Shown here piece after piece: positions 1 to 10,010 of a stretch of DNA of 12,228 nt. Under the pieces are notes generated by a model. That model was not told the origin of the DNA. It searched no databases and saw only the letters and a list, made by a program, of their open reading frames with translations. Position numbers and translations under genes: made by a program. The stretch is from Tateyamaria sp. (GTDB lineage: Bacteria > Pseudomonadota > Alphaproteobacteria > Rhodobacterales > Rhodobacteraceae): positions 1-12,228 of the forward strand of contig JABITU010000291.1 in assembly GCA_018668195.1 (NCBI GenBank). The letters run 5' to 3'. The stretch's first letter is position 1, and each line of letters starts with the position of its first letter.

Positions 1-698
1 ATATGCGGGACCCTGTAAAATTGTTGCGCGGCCCTGATGAAACGGAACTTTCAAAGTTTTGGCCCTATGTGTTCGGTGGCGATGTACCCGCTGCCGAGGC
101 GAATGTGTATTCCGACCTTATGGCGCAATCTCAGCGCCTCGTGGCCGAAGATACCCTGCGCGCTGTATCGTTAAAAGGTGTGTCGCATTTGCTAGATGTT
201 GGCGGTGGAACGGGCGCATTTCTTGAGGCGGTTGGCAAAGCCGCACCGAGAATGAAAATGACCCTGTTCGACCTGCCTGCTGTTGTTCCTGGTGCTGAGC
301 AAAGGTTCGCCGCAGCCGCCATGGTGGATCGGGTTGCCATCGTGCCGGGTTCGTTCCGTGATGACAACCTGCCTGACGGAGCGGATGCAATTTCATTAAT
401 TCGCGTGCTCTATGACCATTCTGACGAAACTGTGCGCGCTCTTTTGACGAGGGTATTTGCGGCTCTGCCCAAGGGTGGCAGGCTTATCGTGTCAGAGCCA
501 ATGGGCGGCGGCACGCGTCCAGATCGGGCCGGAGACGTGTATTTCGCATTTTACACAATGGCGATGCAGACGGGTCGCGCTCGCTCTGCGTCTGAGATTT
601 CCACCCTTTTGGCCGAAGTTGGTTTTTCTGACGTCACAACGCTCAAGGCCGTCCGGCCCTATGTCACACAGGTGGTCACGGCTGTTCGACCAGAATGA
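1..698 (+). CDS. crtF: Demethylspheroidene O-methyltransferase CrtF, 3' part only
   Basis: This is the C-terminal 231 residues of an S-adenosylmethionine-dependent O-methyltransferase; the 5' end lies outside the window. The first complete codon is at base 3, and the ATG there is probably internal, because CrtF proteins are usually nearly 400 residues long. The SAM-binding glycine motif DVGGGTG is at fragment residues 65-71, followed by the acidic strand-2 region (TLFDLP) and the family-typical segment around IRVLYDHSD. CrtF methylates the 1-hydroxy group of demethylspheroidene or hydroxyneurosporene in the spheroidene branch of carotenoid synthesis. The stop is TGA 696-698. No terminator is visible before bchC, so read-through into bchCXYZ is plausible, as in the Rhodobacter crtEF-bchCXYZ-puf superoperon. 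Assignment rests on the motif and on the position directly upstream of bchC. Confidence 0.92.
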   Translation, partial: MRDPVKLLRGPDETELSKFWPYVFGGDVPAAEANVYSDLMAQSQRLVAEDTLRAVSLKGVSHLLDVGGGTGAFLEAVGKAAPRMKMTLFDLPAVVPGAEQRFAAAAMVDRVAIVPGSFRDDNLPDGADAISLIRVLYDHSDETVRALLTRVFAALPKGGRLIVSEPMGGGTRPDRAGDVYFAFYTMAMQTGRARSASEISTLLAEVGFSDVTTLKAVRPYVTQVVTAVRPE

Positions 699-721
699 AT
701 GAGTATGATTAAGTGCCAATG

Positions 722-739
722 TGTCTATTCTGATTGACA
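722..739. promoter_or_regulatory. PpsR/CrtJ-type operator, distal copy
   Basis: The sequence reads TGT, 12 bases, ACA, with inner bases that make the arms TGTC and TTGACA. This is the consensus TGT-N12-ACA bound by the redox- and light-responsive repressor PpsR (CrtJ). The right arm contains the -35 hexamer of the predicted bchC promoter. It lies exactly 8 bp from a second copy, the tandem arrangement known for the bchC promoter of Rhodobacter capsulatus. Binding is inferred, not shown. Confidence 0.85.
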
Positions 740-761
740 CATTAAAATGTCTAACTAAAAT
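734..761 (+). promoter_or_regulatory. Sigma70-like promoter of bchC
   Basis: A perfect -35 hexamer TTGACA (734-739) is followed after 16 bp by TAAAAT (756-761), five of six matches to the -10 consensus. Transcription would begin near base 768, leaving an untranslated leader of about 70 nt before the TTG start at 840. Both hexamers sit inside the two PpsR-type operators, so aerobic or light repression of bchCXYZ is the expected control. Confidence 0.72.
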
Positions 762-765
762 GACA
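748..765. promoter_or_regulatory. PpsR/CrtJ-type operator, proximal copy
   Basis: This second TGT-N12-ACA palindrome has arms TGTC and TGACA. It covers the predicted -10 box (756-761), so an occupied pair of sites would block RNA polymerase at both promoter elements. Its start is 26 bp from the start of the first site, about two and a half helical turns, a spacing suited to cooperative binding of a dimer pair. Confidence 0.85.
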
Positions 766-827
766 CATGAGAACCCATGTCCGCCTTGAGTCTCCCGCAT
801 TCGGGAATTTGGACGGAACATAAGAAA

Positions 828-834
828 GGGGAGG
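828..834 (+). promoter_or_regulatory. Ribosome binding site that fixes the bchC start
   Basis: GGGGAGG lies 5 nt before the TTG at 840. The in-frame ATG at 777 has no such site and would sit only about 9 nt after the predicted transcription start. This decides in favour of the TTG. Confidence 0.8.
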
Positions 835-839
835 TTACA

Positions 840-1775
840 TTGGACACCACCGCGGTCCTTCTGAAAGGTCCCAGAGATCTTGACGTGGACACCTTGGCTT
901 TAACAGAGCCGGGGCCGTCGGATCTGGTTATCGATGTAACGCACTCTGGCATTTCCACCGGTACCGAAAAGCTGTTCTGGACAGGGGAAATGCCCCCATT
1001 TCCCGGGATGGGCTATCCTTTGGTGCCGGGATACGAGGCGGCTGGCAATGTGGTCGAAGCTGGCCCGCTGACGGGCTACAAGCCTGGTGATCGGGTTTTT
1101 GTACCCGGTGCAAATTGTTACGATGGTGCCTTTGGTTTGTTTGGTGGGGCAGCACGTCGTGTTGTCACTGAAGCCGAGCGTGTCACCCGAATCGATGCAG
1201 GGCTGGGTGCCGAGGGTGCATTGCTTGCCTTGGCCGCCACAGCGCGCCATGCGATGGCTGGGATGAACAAAGCTGTGCCGGACCTGATCGTGGGTCATGG
1301 TGTGCTTGGCCGTTTGTTGGCTCGTCTGACAATTGCCGCAGGCGCCCCCGCGCCCACCGTTTGGGAAATCGACCCTGCTCGTCGTGATGGCGGATTGGGG
1401 TACGAGGTGGTTGATCCGACACAAGACGAGCGCCGCGATTATACTTCGATCTATGATGCATCGGGTCAGGGCGCGTTGCTGAACGACCTGATCGGGCGTA
1501 TCGCTAAGGGTGGCGAAATTGTGCTAGCCGGCTTTTATAGCGCGCCACTGTCTTTCGCCTTTCCACCTGCATTCATGAAAGAAGCCCGGTTGCGCGTCGC
1601 AGCCGAGTGGACCCGCGAGGATCTCGCGGCGACCCGCGCACTTGTCGAGTGCGGCGCGCTGAGCCTTGGCGGATTGATCACACACACCAAGCCCGCAGCC
1701 GATGCGCGCGGCGCTTATGAGCAGGCGTTCACTGATCCGAGCTGCCTGAAGATGATTTTGGACTGGGAGCATTGA
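840..1775 (+). CDS. bchC: 3-(1-hydroxyethyl)bacteriochlorophyllide a dehydrogenase BchC
   Basis: This 311-residue protein of the medium-chain dehydrogenase fold oxidises the C3 hydroxyethyl group to the acetyl group of bacteriochlorophyllide a. The family-typical segments [12 protein letters not shown] (35-46) and [13 protein letters not shown] (57-69) are present, and the nucleotide-binding glycine motif VGHGVLGRL is at 151-159. The TTG start is chosen because GGGGAGG precedes it by 5 nt, because the protein then begins [11 protein letters not shown] like its relatives, and because the length agrees with known BchC proteins of about 310 residues. The upstream in-frame ATG (777) would add 21 residues unlike the family. 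The promoter just upstream carries two PpsR-type sites. The stop (1773-1775) is followed after one base by bchX, so the two are co-transcribed and probably translationally coupled. Confidence 0.95.
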   Translation: MDTTAVLLKGPRDLDVDTLALTEPGPSDLVIDVTHSGISTGTEKLFWTGEMPPFPGMGYPLVPGYEAAGNVVEAGPLTGYKPGDRVFVPGANCYDGAFGLFGGAARRVVTEAERVTRIDAGLGAEGALLALAATARHAMAGMNKAVPDLIVGHGVLGRLLARLTIAAGAPAPTVWEIDPARRDGGLGYEVVDPTQDERRDYTSIYDASGQGALLNDLIGRIAKGGEIVLAGFYSAPLSFAFPPAFMKEARLRVAAEWTREDLAATRALVECGALSLGGLITHTKPAADARGAYEQAFTDPSCLKMILDWEH

Positions 1776-1776
1776 T

Positions 1777-2778
1777 GTGAAAGATGAAGTGCCAAACCTA
1801 AAGGACTTCGACCAGCGTTTGCGCGACGAAGCGCACGAAGATCTGGCGGACATCATAGCCGAAGAGCCGGCGTCAAAGACCCAGATCATTGCGATCTACG
1901 GCAAGGGCGGTATCGGCAAATCCTTTACCCTTGCTAACCTGAGCCACATGATGGCCGAGCAGGGCAAGCGCGTGTTGCTGATTGGATGCGATCCCAAGTC
2001 TGACACGACCAGCTTGCTGTTTGGCGGCAAGGCGTGCCCAACGATCATCGAGACTTCGACCAAGAAAAAACTGGCTGGCGAAGAAGTGAAGATTGGCGAC
2101 GTATGCTTCAAACGTGGCGGCGTTTTCGCAATGGAGCTTGGCGGGCCAGAAGTTGGGCGCGGCTGTGGTGGCCGTGGGATCATCCATGGCTTCGAGCTGC
2201 TTGAAAAGCTTGGCTTTCATGATTGGGATTTCGATTACGTCCTGCTTGATTTCCTGGGTGACGTGGTGTGTGGCGGTTTTGGCCTGCCGATCGCGCGCGA
2301 CATGGCGCAAAAGGTGATCCTCGTCGCATCTAACGATTTGCAGTCGCTTTATGTTGCCAACAATGTCTGTTCTGCGGTTGAATATTTCCGCAAACTGGGC
2401 GGCAATGTCGGCGTTGCGGGCCTTGTTATCAACAAAGATGATGGAACGGGCGAGGCTGCTGCCTTTGCCGATGCAGTGGATATCCCAATTCTCGCGTCTA
2501 TCCCACAAGACGACGACCTGCGCAAAAAATCGGCCAATTATCAGATTGTCGGCACTGCGGAGAGCCAGTGGGGCGCGCTATTTGCTGCGCTGGGTGAAAA
2601 TGTTGCGGTTGCTCCGCCTGTGCGCCCGGCGCCCCTCGATCAGGACGGGCTCTTGGGCTTGTTCGACGCATCCGAGACGGGTGGTGATTTTGTTTTAGAG
2701 CCAGCGACTGACATCGACATGCGCGGTAAGAACGCAGAGCCTAAAGCGTCACTGGAGGTAATCTATGATGATGCTTGA
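1777..2778 (+). CDS. bchX: Chlorophyllide a reductase iron protein BchX
   Basis: BchX is the 333-residue NifH-like ATPase of chlorophyllide a oxidoreductase. As a homodimer it passes electrons from a [4Fe-4S] cluster to the BchY-BchZ catalytic component, which reduces ring B of the chlorin. The P-loop GKGGIGKS is at residues 42-49, the switch region CDPKSDTT at 71-78, and the cluster cysteines are Cys130 (in GRGCGGRG) and Cys165 (in DVVCGGFG). Their 35-residue spacing equals that of Cys97 and Cys132 in NifH. The C-terminus SLEVIYDDA is typical. The start is GTG with GGGAG at 1765-1769, 7 nt upstream, one base after the bchC stop. The region encoding the C-terminus also contains the GGAGG and ATG of a small downstream reading frame. 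Confidence 0.97.
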   Translation: MKDEVPNLKDFDQRLRDEAHEDLADIIAEEPASKTQIIAIYGKGGIGKSFTLANLSHMMAEQGKRVLLIGCDPKSDTTSLLFGGKACPTIIETSTKKKLAGEEVKIGDVCFKRGGVFAMELGGPEVGRGCGGRGIIHGFELLEKLGFHDWDFDYVLLDFLGDVVCGGFGLPIARDMAQKVILVASNDLQSLYVANNVCSAVEYFRKLGGNVGVAGLVINKDDGTGEAAAFADAVDIPILASIPQDDDLRKKSANYQIVGTAESQWGALFAALGENVAVAPPVRPAPLDQDGLLGLFDASETGGDFVLEPATDIDMRGKNAEPKASLEVIYDDA

Positions 2779-2952
2779 TCAGAATGCTGTGATGAAAGGT
2801 TTGGCGGCAAGCCGACGTCTTGCAGCTTTTTCATGCGTGGTATGTGAGTATGGCAAAGCGCACCCTGAGCGTGCGCGCGCAGCGTCGTGCGATTCAGGGT
2901 TATATCAAGAAAATGCCTATGCATCTTTTTCCAGATCAAAGCTGGAGATGTT

Positions 2953-2956
<4 letters not shown>
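2754..2956 (+). other. bchX-bchY spacer with ribosome-site-led 63-codon reading frame
   Basis: GGAGG (2754-2758) lies 6 nt before an ATG at 2765, inside the end of bchX. The frame runs 63 codons (MMMLDQNAVMKG... ending SKLEMF), and its TGA (2954-2956) overlaps the TTG start of bchY as TTGA. No domain, signal peptide or clear membrane segment is visible; it contains three cysteines. By hand count about 44% of its codons end in G or C, against about 68% for the first 50 codons of bchX, which argues against a long-conserved protein. The spacer also holds a hairpin GCGCAC-7-GTGCGC (2858-2876) and a second short frame (ATG 2850, 41 codons). It may be a translated leader that couples bchX to bchY, a decayed former bchY start, or plain spacer. 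I do not recognise a homologue. Confidence 0.35.
2944..2947 (+). promoter_or_regulatory. Ribosome binding site that fixes the bchY start
   Basis: GGAG lies 5 nt before the TTG at 2953. The only other upstream in-frame start is a GTG at 2887, which would add an unrelated cysteine- and arginine-containing stretch and has no good ribosome site. Confidence 0.65.
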
Positions 2957-6240
<3,284 letters not shown>

Positions 6241-6423
6241 TCACGGCCGACCCACATAACTGTTCGCGCGGCATGGCGCGACCCGAATTTCTCAGCATGT
6301 GTGCGCCTGTTGAGACACGAGACTGGACGCCTGGAAACAGGTGGACAGAGCCCGGAGGGGGAAACCCCAATGGACCCGGCCGCGGGGTGCGCGGCGTCAG
6401 CATAACCTCCCGGAGGAACTATT
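6241..6423 (+). promoter_or_regulatory. pufQ-pufB intercistronic leader with three RNA hairpins
   Basis: This 183-nt non-coding gap contains CGCCTG-GAAA-CAGGTG (6328-6343, one G-U pair), GGGG-GAAA-CCCC (6357-6368) and GCCGCG-GGGTG-CGCGGC (6379-6395). The first two have GNRA tetraloops, which are very stable in RNA. CCTCCCGGAGG (6406-6416) follows, in which CCTC can pair with the pufB ribosome site. In Rhodobacter the corresponding gap is where RNase E processing separates unstable pufQ from stable pufBA message; a similar role here is inference. Confidence 0.65.
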
Positions 6424-6570
6424 ATGGCTGATAATAACCTGTCTTTCACAGGTCTCACAGACGAACAGGCGCAAGAATTGCACGCCGTCTACATGAGCGG
6501 GCTCTGGCTTTTCACAGCCGTTGCCGTTGTCGCTCATTTGGCGACGTTCATCTGGCGTCCGTGGTTCTAA
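6424..6570 (+). CDS. pufB: LH1 antenna beta polypeptide PufB
   Basis: This 48-residue membrane polypeptide of the core light-harvesting ring begins [20 protein letters not shown]. His38 (in [14 protein letters not shown]) is the ligand of the LH1 bacteriochlorophyll, and His20 is the second conserved histidine near the cytoplasmic face, 18 residues away. The single membrane helix spans about 22-44, and the C-terminus IWRPWF is characteristic. GGAGG (6412-6416) lies 7 nt before the ATG and is preceded at once by its complement CCTCC, so ribosome access may depend on local RNA folding. pufA begins 15 nt after the stop. Confidence 0.97.
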   Translation: MADNNLSFTGLTDEQAQELHAVYMSGLWLFTAVAVVAHLATFIWRPWF

Positions 6571-6585
6571 GGAGGGATTAAATCA

Positions 6586-6735
6586 ATGGCAAAGTTCTAC
6601 AAGATCTGGCTCATCTTTGATCCCCGTCGTGTGTTTGTCGCACAAGGCGTTTTCCTGTTCCTGCTAGCGGCGATGATTCACCTCGTCCTGCTTAGCACAG
6701 GTCACTTCAACTGGTTCGAACTGGCAGCAATGTAA
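6586..6735 (+). CDS. pufA: LH1 antenna alpha polypeptide PufA
   Basis: This 49-residue partner of PufB has the N-terminus [20 protein letters not shown], shared with Rhodobacter LH1 alpha. His32 (in [10 protein letters not shown]) is the bacteriochlorophyll ligand, and the helix spans about 14-37. Trp43 in HFNWFE lies in the C-terminal region that affects pigment hydrogen bonding. The protein ends at LAAM, about nine residues shorter than the 58-residue Rhodobacter forms. GGAGGG (6571-6576) lies 9 nt before the ATG, directly after the pufB stop. A large stem-loop follows at 6763-6803. Confidence 0.97.
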   Translation: MAKFYKIWLIFDPRRVFVAQGVFLFLLAAMIHLVLLSTGHFNWFELAAM

Positions 6736-6762
6736 GAACCCGCTGAAGCGGATCAAGAAATA

Positions 6763-6803
6763 GCTGCGGGCGGGGCAACAGTGCGCCCTCGCTCGCCCGT
6801 AGC
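6763..6803 (+). other. Intercistronic mRNA stem-loop between pufA and pufL
   Basis: A 10-bp stem GCTGCGGGCG / CGCCCGTAGC (one G-U pair) encloses a second stem GGGC / GCCC (6773-6776 with 6785-6788). No U-run follows, so this is not a simple terminator. In Rhodobacter, stem-loops at this place protect pufBA message from 3' decay and set the excess of LH1 over reaction-centre mRNA. The same role is inferred from position and stability. Confidence 0.8.
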
Positions 6804-6872
6804 AAACAAATTCTTAAACGACGGCTGACGACCCCGCGATGGGCCGTGCCGCCAAACGCGGAGATCATGAAG

Positions 6873-7736
6873 ATGGCGTTGCTCAGCTTCGAGAGAAAGT
6901 ATCGCGTCCGCGGAGGGACGCTGATCGGCGGTGATCTGTTCGACTTTTGGGTTGGCCCCTTCTATGTGGGCTTTTTCGGGGTCACGACTGCCTTTTTTGC
7001 CCTTTTGGGCACTGTTCTGATTTTCTGGGGCGCATCCCAGCAGGGAACATTCAACCCCTGGCTTATCAACATCGCGCCGCCGGACCTGAGTTACGGTCTG
7101 GGCATGGCGCCACTGCTTGAAGGTGGCTTGTGGCAGATTATCACGTTCTGCGCGACCGGCGCCTTTGTCAGTTGGGCACTGCGCGAGGTGGAAATCTGTC
7201 GAAAATTGGGCATGGGATACCATGTGCCTGTCGGATTTTCCTTTGCGATCCTGGCTTATGTAACGCTGGTGATCTTCCGCCCGCTTCTGATGGGCGCGTG
7301 GGGTCACGGGTTCCCATACGGGATCTTTAGTCACCTCGATTGGGTCAGTAACACCGGCTATGCCTATCTGCATTTCCATTACAACCCGGCACATATGCTC
7401 GCGGTAACTCTGTTCTTTACCACCACAATTGCACTGGCTTTGCATGGTGGTCTGATCCTGTCTGCCGCCAACCCCGAAGAAGGTGAGCTGGCCAAGACCC
7501 CTGATCACGAAGACACGTTCTTCCGCGACTATATCGGCTATTCCGTTGGCACCCTGGGCATCCACCGGGTCGGATACCTGCTGGCGCTGAACGCGGTGTT
7601 CTTCTCGGCGGTGTGTATCATCATCTCTGGTCCAGTCTGGACGGCTGGGTGGCCTGAGTGGTGGAACTGGTGGCTGAACATGCCAATCTGGGGCGCGGAT
7701 CCGCTACCTGTCTATCAATCCGGATTGGGGGGCTGA
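6873..7736 (+). CDS. pufL: Photosynthetic reaction centre L subunit PufL
   Basis: This 287-residue, five-helix subunit of the type II reaction centre begins [11 protein letters not shown] as in relatives; the start was chosen for this and for GGAG at 6860-6863. His154 and His174 correspond to the bacteriochlorophyll ligands L153 and L173 of the mature numbering. His191 and His231 correspond to iron ligands L190 and L230. Glu213 and Asp214 correspond to L212 and L213, which carry protons to the secondary quinone. All are present, so the subunit looks fully functional. An upstream in-frame ATG (6846) would add nine residues absent from the family. PufL pairs with PufM to hold the special pair, pheophytins and quinones. 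Confidence 0.98.
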   Translation: MALLSFERKYRVRGGTLIGGDLFDFWVGPFYVGFFGVTTAFFALLGTVLIFWGASQQGTFNPWLINIAPPDLSYGLGMAPLLEGGLWQIITFCATGAFVSWALREVEICRKLGMGYHVPVGFSFAILAYVTLVIFRPLLMGAWGHGFPYGIFSHLDWVSNTGYAYLHFHYNPAHMLAVTLFFTTTIALALHGGLILSAANPEEGELAKTPDHEDTFFRDYIGYSVGTLGIHRVGYLLALNAVFFSAVCIIISGPVWTAGWPEWWNWWLNMPIWGADPLPVYQSGLGG

Positions 7737-7740
7737 GGTC

Positions 7741-8730
7741 ATGATTGAGTATCAAAACATCTTCACGCAGGTGCAGGTTCAGGGGAATCCTGAATGGGGC
7801 ATCGACGAAACTGGCGGAGAGTTGACAGCAGAACGTGGCGGCAAGCCCTTCTTCTCCAAGCTTATGGGTACCATTGGGAACGCGCAGATTGGGCCAATTA
7901 ATTTGGGGTCTTACGGTGTGATCTCTGCCGTATGCTTCATGATCTGGTTCAACATCGTGGGCTTTTCGATGCTGGCGCAGGTTGGTTGGTCAATACCGGA
8001 ATTCATCCGGCAACTGTTTTGGCTGGCGCTTGAGCCTCCGGGTCCGGAATATGGGCTGAGCATGCCACCGCTGAACGATGGCGGCGCATTCCTAATTGCG
8101 GGCATGTTCTTTCTGGTGGGCTGTGGTGCCTGGTGGCTGCGGACATACCAGTTGGCGCAGCAACATAAGATGGGCAAGCACCTCGCATGGGCTTTTGCTG
8201 CGCTGCTATGGCTGATCCTCGTGCTTGGTCTGATCCGTCCGGTCCTGATGGGATCATGGAGCGAAGCGGTGCCGTACGGCATCTTTGCGCACCTCGATTG
8301 GACGACCGCTTTCTCGATCCGCTACGGTAACCTTTACTATAACCCGTTCCACCGTCTCTCGATCGTGTTCCTTTATGGCTCGGTCCTGCTGTTTGCCATG
8401 CACGGCGGCACTATCCTGGCGGTCACCCGCTACGGTGGCGACCGTGAGCTTGAGCAGATATATGACCGTGGAACAGCAACCGAGCGCGCGGCTCTATTCT
8501 GGCGCTGGACCATGGGGTTCAACGCCACGATGGAGGGAATCCACCGCTGGGCTTGGTGGTTTGCAGTCCTGACCCCCATCACGGGCGGCATCGGGATCTT
8601 GCTGACCGGCACGGTTGTCGACAACTGGTTCATCTGGGCGCAAGAACATAACTTTGCTCCAATGTATGACGGTGCATATGGCTACGAAGACTACGGGTCC
8701 TACGAAGCCTTCATTGGGAAGGAGAACTGA
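7741..8730 (+). CDS. pufM: Photosynthetic reaction centre M subunit PufM
   Basis: This 329-residue five-helix protein is the partner of PufL. His184 (AHLDW) binds the accessory bacteriochlorophyll, His204 (NPFH) the special pair, and His221 (AMHGG), His268 (GIHRW) and Glu236 (RELEQ) the iron; these match M182, M202, M219, M266 and M234. The core ends near [10 protein letters not shown], and about 21 further residues follow ([21 protein letters not shown]), rich in Tyr, Gly and acidic residues and absent from the roughly 307-residue Rhodobacter proteins. The tail would lie on the periplasmic side, next to PufC. The start is ATG 7741, 4 nt after the pufL stop, with a purine-rich GGGGGG stretch (7727-7732) as likely ribosome site. 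Confidence 0.98.
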   Translation: MIEYQNIFTQVQVQGNPEWGIDETGGELTAERGGKPFFSKLMGTIGNAQIGPINLGSYGVISAVCFMIWFNIVGFSMLAQVGWSIPEFIRQLFWLALEPPGPEYGLSMPPLNDGGAFLIAGMFFLVGCGAWWLRTYQLAQQHKMGKHLAWAFAALLWLILVLGLIRPVLMGSWSEAVPYGIFAHLDWTTAFSIRYGNLYYNPFHRLSIVFLYGSVLLFAMHGGTILAVTRYGGDRELEQIYDRGTATERAALFWRWTMGFNATMEGIHRWAWWFAVLTPITGGIGILLTGTVVDNWFIWAQEHNFAPMYDGAYGYEDYGSYEAFIGKEN

Positions 8731-8731
8731 T

Positions 8732-9853
8732 ATGCTCCCCAAGTGGTTCAATGAATGGAACAGGGAAAACCCGACCAACGTCTTTGGTCCGGCCATCCTG
8801 ATTGGCGCTCTTGGCGGCGCTGTATTTGTGGCGATCCTGCTGGTGACCTGGGGAAACCCTGTCCAGACCGCCAGCATGCAAACTGGCCCACGCGGCACCG
8901 GCATGTCCGTGCCGGAATACAACGCCGCCCGCTTGACGCCCGATCCTACGATCGATGCGTACTACACCGAAGAGCCCTATGTGCCAGAAGGTGGCGAGCC
9001 GCTGGCCAAGGACATTTACAAAAATGTCCAAGTGCTGGGTGATCTGACCGAGGATAACTTTAACCGTGTCATGCTCGCTATGACACAGTGGGTAAGCCCG
9101 GAAGAAGGATGCACCTATTGCCATGGCGAAGGCGATCTGGAGACCTATGGCGCTGATGATCTATACACTAAGGTTGTTAGCCGTCGCATGATCCAAATGA
9201 CCCAGAATATCAACGAAAACTGGGATGGGCACGTCAATGCCGTCGCCGATGTTGGGGTGAATTGCTACACCTGTCACCGGGGCGAGCACGTTCCCAGTGA
9301 CATCTGGTTCAACATCACCCCGGTCAATGAAAATGTTGAAGGCTGGGCTTCGGTTCAGAACCGGGCAACTTCAATGTCTCAATCGACATCGCTGCCATCC
9401 TCTGCTTTGGAGGTCTATCTGACTGACTACGACAGCTATGTGAATGTGCATGATCTGGAAAGTCGTGTTGCTGGCGTGCCGGGCCTGACCGAAGATGTGG
9501 CAAGCATCCAGAAAACTGAGATGACTTTCTCGCTGATGAACTACTTTGCCAATTCTCTTGGGGTGAACTGTGTGTTCTGTCACAACAGCCGCGCCTTTTA
9601 TGATGCCGCACAGTACACGCCGCAATGGGGCATCGCCCAGCTGGGTCGGCAAATGGTAATTGAGCTTAATCAGGAATATCTGATCCCGCTCAAGGACACC
9701 TATCCTGAAAACCGGCTTGGACCGATTTATGCGGATGCGCCTAAAGTGGGCTGCCGGACATGTCACAAAGGGTATCAACGCCCACTACAAGGCATGAACG
9801 TAGCGGCAGACTGGCCCGAGCTGACCTCGACTGAAGCTCCGGTATACGAGTGA
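8732..9853 (+). CDS. pufC: Reaction-centre tetraheme cytochrome c subunit PufC
   Basis: This 373-residue cytochrome docks on the periplasmic face of the reaction centre and re-reduces the photo-oxidised special pair. Four CXXCH heme sites are present: CTYCH (127-131), CYTCH (178-182), CVFCH (280-284) and CRTCH (341-345). Methionines before the first three sites (for example Met114/117, Met153/156 and Met264/269) are candidates for the sixth ligands. One hydrophobic helix (about 18-40) follows a short charged N-terminus, with no lipobox cysteine, so the protein is probably held by an uncleaved anchor. The ATG at 8732 has GGAG (8721-8724) 7 nt upstream and lies one base after the pufM stop. pufX is absent; PufC takes that place in the operon. 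Confidence 0.98.
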   Translation: MLPKWFNEWNRENPTNVFGPAILIGALGGAVFVAILLVTWGNPVQTASMQTGPRGTGMSVPEYNAARLTPDPTIDAYYTEEPYVPEGGEPLAKDIYKNVQVLGDLTEDNFNRVMLAMTQWVSPEEGCTYCHGEGDLETYGADDLYTKVVSRRMIQMTQNINENWDGHVNAVADVGVNCYTCHRGEHVPSDIWFNITPVNENVEGWASVQNRATSMSQSTSLPSSALEVYLTDYDSYVNVHDLESRVAGVPGLTEDVASIQKTEMTFSLMNYFANSLGVNCVFCHNSRAFYDAAQYTPQWGIAQLGRQMVIELNQEYLIPLKDTYPENRLGPIYADAPKVGCRTCHKGYQRPLQGMNVAADWPELTSTEAPVYE

Positions 9854-10010
9854 TCTAGATATGCGGGTGAATGACGTGCCCGCCATGTCCAAAAATACAA
9901 ACGGGCGGCCCAAAAGATCGCCCCGCTGTGCCAGACGCGGACCATTGGCTTCCTTGGTCCGGGTGCGAGGTCACTGACCTCGGTTCCCTTCCTGTTGGCT
10001 ACAGGAACCT
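9854..10010 (+). other. Structured 3' region of the puf transcript, three hairpins before the terminator
   Basis: No gene is convincing here. From 9938 on, stem-loops follow each other closely: CGGACCA / TGGTCCG (9938-9961, 7 bp), CGAGGT / ACCTCG (9966-9982, inside a 17-nt odd-centred palindrome) and TTCCTGT / ACAGGAA (9989-10007, 7 bp). The terminator stem begins 4 nt later. An alternative pairing GGTTCC / GGAACC (9982-9987 with 10004-10009) would exclude the third hairpin. Such a run of stable hairpins ending in a terminator resembles a 3'-UTR-derived small RNA, but expression cannot be judged. Confidence 0.6.

Noticed and set aside
777..839. bchC starting at the upstream in-frame ATG
   Set aside because: No ribosome site, only about 9 nt after the predicted transcription start, and the added residues do not resemble BchC; TTG 840 has GGGGAGG 5 nt upstream.
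1873..2508. 211-codon open frame on the minus strand across bchX
   Set aside because: Shadow of the highly conserved bchX; no motif or ribosome site context of its own.
2887..2952. bchY starting at GTG 2887
   Set aside because: The added stretch is unlike BchY N-termini and has no good ribosome site; TTG 2953 has GGAG at 5 nt.
6839..6935. Small overlapping frame with ATG just before pufL
   Set aside because: No ribosome site; it reads through pufL in another frame and ends without similarity to anything known.
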